NCBI GenBank assembly: GCA_949752745.1
Contig: OX457024.1
Span: 112,577,414-112,641,413 of the forward strand
Direction of reading: 5' to 3'
Source: Protula sp. h YS-2021
Lineage: Eukaryota; Annelida; Polychaeta; Sabellida; Serpulidae
Length of the DNA stretch: 64,000 nucleotides
In this document: in pieces, positions 63,249 to 64,000 of the stretch
Numbering within the stretch: the stretch's first letter is position 1
Layout: each line of letters starts with the position of its first letter
Notes under the pieces: generated by a model
Seen by the model: only the letters and a program-made list of their open reading frames with translations
Database searches by the model: none
What the model was told of the DNA's origin: nothing
Made by a program: the position numbers and the translations under genes

Positions 63249-63256
63249 TTTTTATA
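63249..63256 (-). promoter_or_regulatory. TATA box of the second virus-like copy
   Basis: Minus-strand GTATAAAAAGG lies about 45 bp before the ATG at 63205, the same spacing as TATA 30059 to ATG 30108. Confidence 0.5.
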
Positions 63257-63525
63257 CTATTCATATATAGAATGGGTGACCCAGGGGGGTTCTCACATTG
63301 TATATGTCTAGGAAAGCCGGGGGTCCTCACATGGGGGGTGGGGGTGCTTCCCATGGGAACCCAGGGGGGGGGGGAGTTTTTATATGGTATATGTCCTAGG
63401 TATATGGTATAGACAGAGTGACCTGAGGAGGGAGGGGGTTACGCTAGCCTCATTTTCAGGCAGCCTCGTTTCGGACAGCTCTAACTCAATTCAGTCACTT
63501 TGTTTTTGTCTGTTTGCGTAACAAC

Positions 63526-63987
63526 ATGGAATTTAAGGAGGAATTTTTCAACACCGAGGGAAGGCAAAAGTATTTGCTTTCTGATAAAGTGGAGATATAC
63601 GTGGAATATGAGTTGTTCAAGCTGGAAAAGGAAACGGCTTGCTGTACACAAGCAGTACAACCGTTTCGGCAGGGCGGCGGAGGAGAGTTAAAAACGCTTA
63701 AGGGAACGCTTGCCAGAAAAGTTGCCAGATCCGTCGCCCTGCAAGCAGACAGTGCTCAAAACCCTCGGAAGCCGGACGTCAGATCACCAGTGAAGCCAGA
63801 TGTGTCCGTACGGAGAGTGCCTGCTGAGCCTGTGGTGACGAGGCGGAGACGTGTTGCCATTGCTACAGTGACCAAGCCTGATAGCCTAGCACTGTCTCCT
63901 GCTGCCATCCCAGTGCCAGACGAACTCGCGGTTGCCGGCGCCAGCATCCCGGATACCAGCCACGCCAGTCAGATGCAGCCGCCTTAG
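63526..63987 (+). CDS. Unrecognised 153-residue ORF near the window edge
   Basis: MEFKEEFFNTEGRQKYLLSD is followed by a basic middle (LKTLKGTLARKVARS) and a Pro/Val/Ala-rich tail to a stop at 63985-63987. It lies just outside the virus-like element and is GC-rich like the Gypsy coding parts. It might be the N-terminus of a gag-type gene or an element gene. No domain is recognised. Confidence 0.35.
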   Translation: MEFKEEFFNTEGRQKYLLSDKVEIYVEYELFKLEKETACCTQAVQPFRQGGGGELKTLKGTLARKVARSVALQADSAQNPRKPDVRSPVKPDVSVRRVPAEPVVTRRRRVAIATVTKPDSLALSPAAIPVPDELAVAGASIPDTSHASQMQPP

Positions 63988-64000
63988 GGCTCTGGCCAAA

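Larger units (their letters stand above)
61480..63460 (-). mobile_element. Second copy of the virus-like element
   Basis: On the minus strand from about 63460: a G/C-rich edge with a GTATATGTCCTAGG phrase, TATA box 63249-63256, an acidic gene (63205-62264), the YVSF/INMNDGEW gene (62226-61605) and the start of the MAVYYTIYY gene (61605-61490), which is cut by BEL/Pao sequence. Gene content matches 30108-32658 except that the NADAR-like gene and about 1.2 kb are absent. Confidence 0.55.

Overview
This is a nuclear window from an animal genome. It is AT-rich and repeat-rich, contains spliced genes with GT-AG introns, and has many decayed transposable elements. Two tandem C1q-domain genes, BEL/Pao and Gypsy LTR retroelements, a jockey/CR1-like LINE and Polinton (Maverick)-type genes together suggest a lophotrochozoan, most likely a bivalve mollusc. 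That lineage call is inference from gene content; no marker gene fixes it.

Layout. 1-973: no gene. 974-11426: a composite element with very long inverted repeats (left copy 974-3790, internal reversed copy 5765-8214, right reversed copy 8937-11426). Each copy carries tRNA-like modules, several tandem-repeat families and a TATA box, and the copies frame decayed genes for a PC4-like ssDNA-binding protein (two copies) and a C2H2 zinc-finger protein. 11772-12720: an unrecognised spliced pseudogene on the minus strand. 13754-18556 and 23093-27139: two paralogous secreted C1q genes with five and six exons. I assembled both by joining GT-AG exons, and all junction phases agree. 29270-32660: a decayed virus-like element with small TATA-driven intronless genes, including a NADAR-fold gene. 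34420-40250: a Gypsy element with large internal deletions, interrupted by a young 1775-bp insertion (35018-36792) that has about 200-bp near-identical terminal inverted repeats. 42960-45200: a 5'-truncated LINE on the minus strand. 47168-52013: a decayed Polinton-type gene block (major capsid, cysteine protease, PC4-like protein, protein-primed DNA polymerase B). 53100-54892: degraded Thr-rich and signal-bearing membrane-protein ORFs. 58504-59137: a second, different DNA polymerase B fragment. 61143-63460: a BEL/Pao integrase fragment and a second copy of the 29-32 kb virus-like element. 63526-63987: a small unrecognised ORF.

The only genes that look intact are the two C1q genes. They should encode secreted proteins made of a signal peptide, a short helical/coiled-coil stalk and a C-terminal C1q head, the form typical of trimeric lectin-like recognition proteins of invertebrate immunity. 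Almost everything else is mobile or virus-like DNA. Several element groups share terminal signatures: TGACGTCA palindromes, the ACATACTATGTACCGACC motif and poly-C/G blocks. PC4-like genes occur both in the long-inverted-repeat element and in the Polinton block, so these elements probably form one related, compact, virus-like family.
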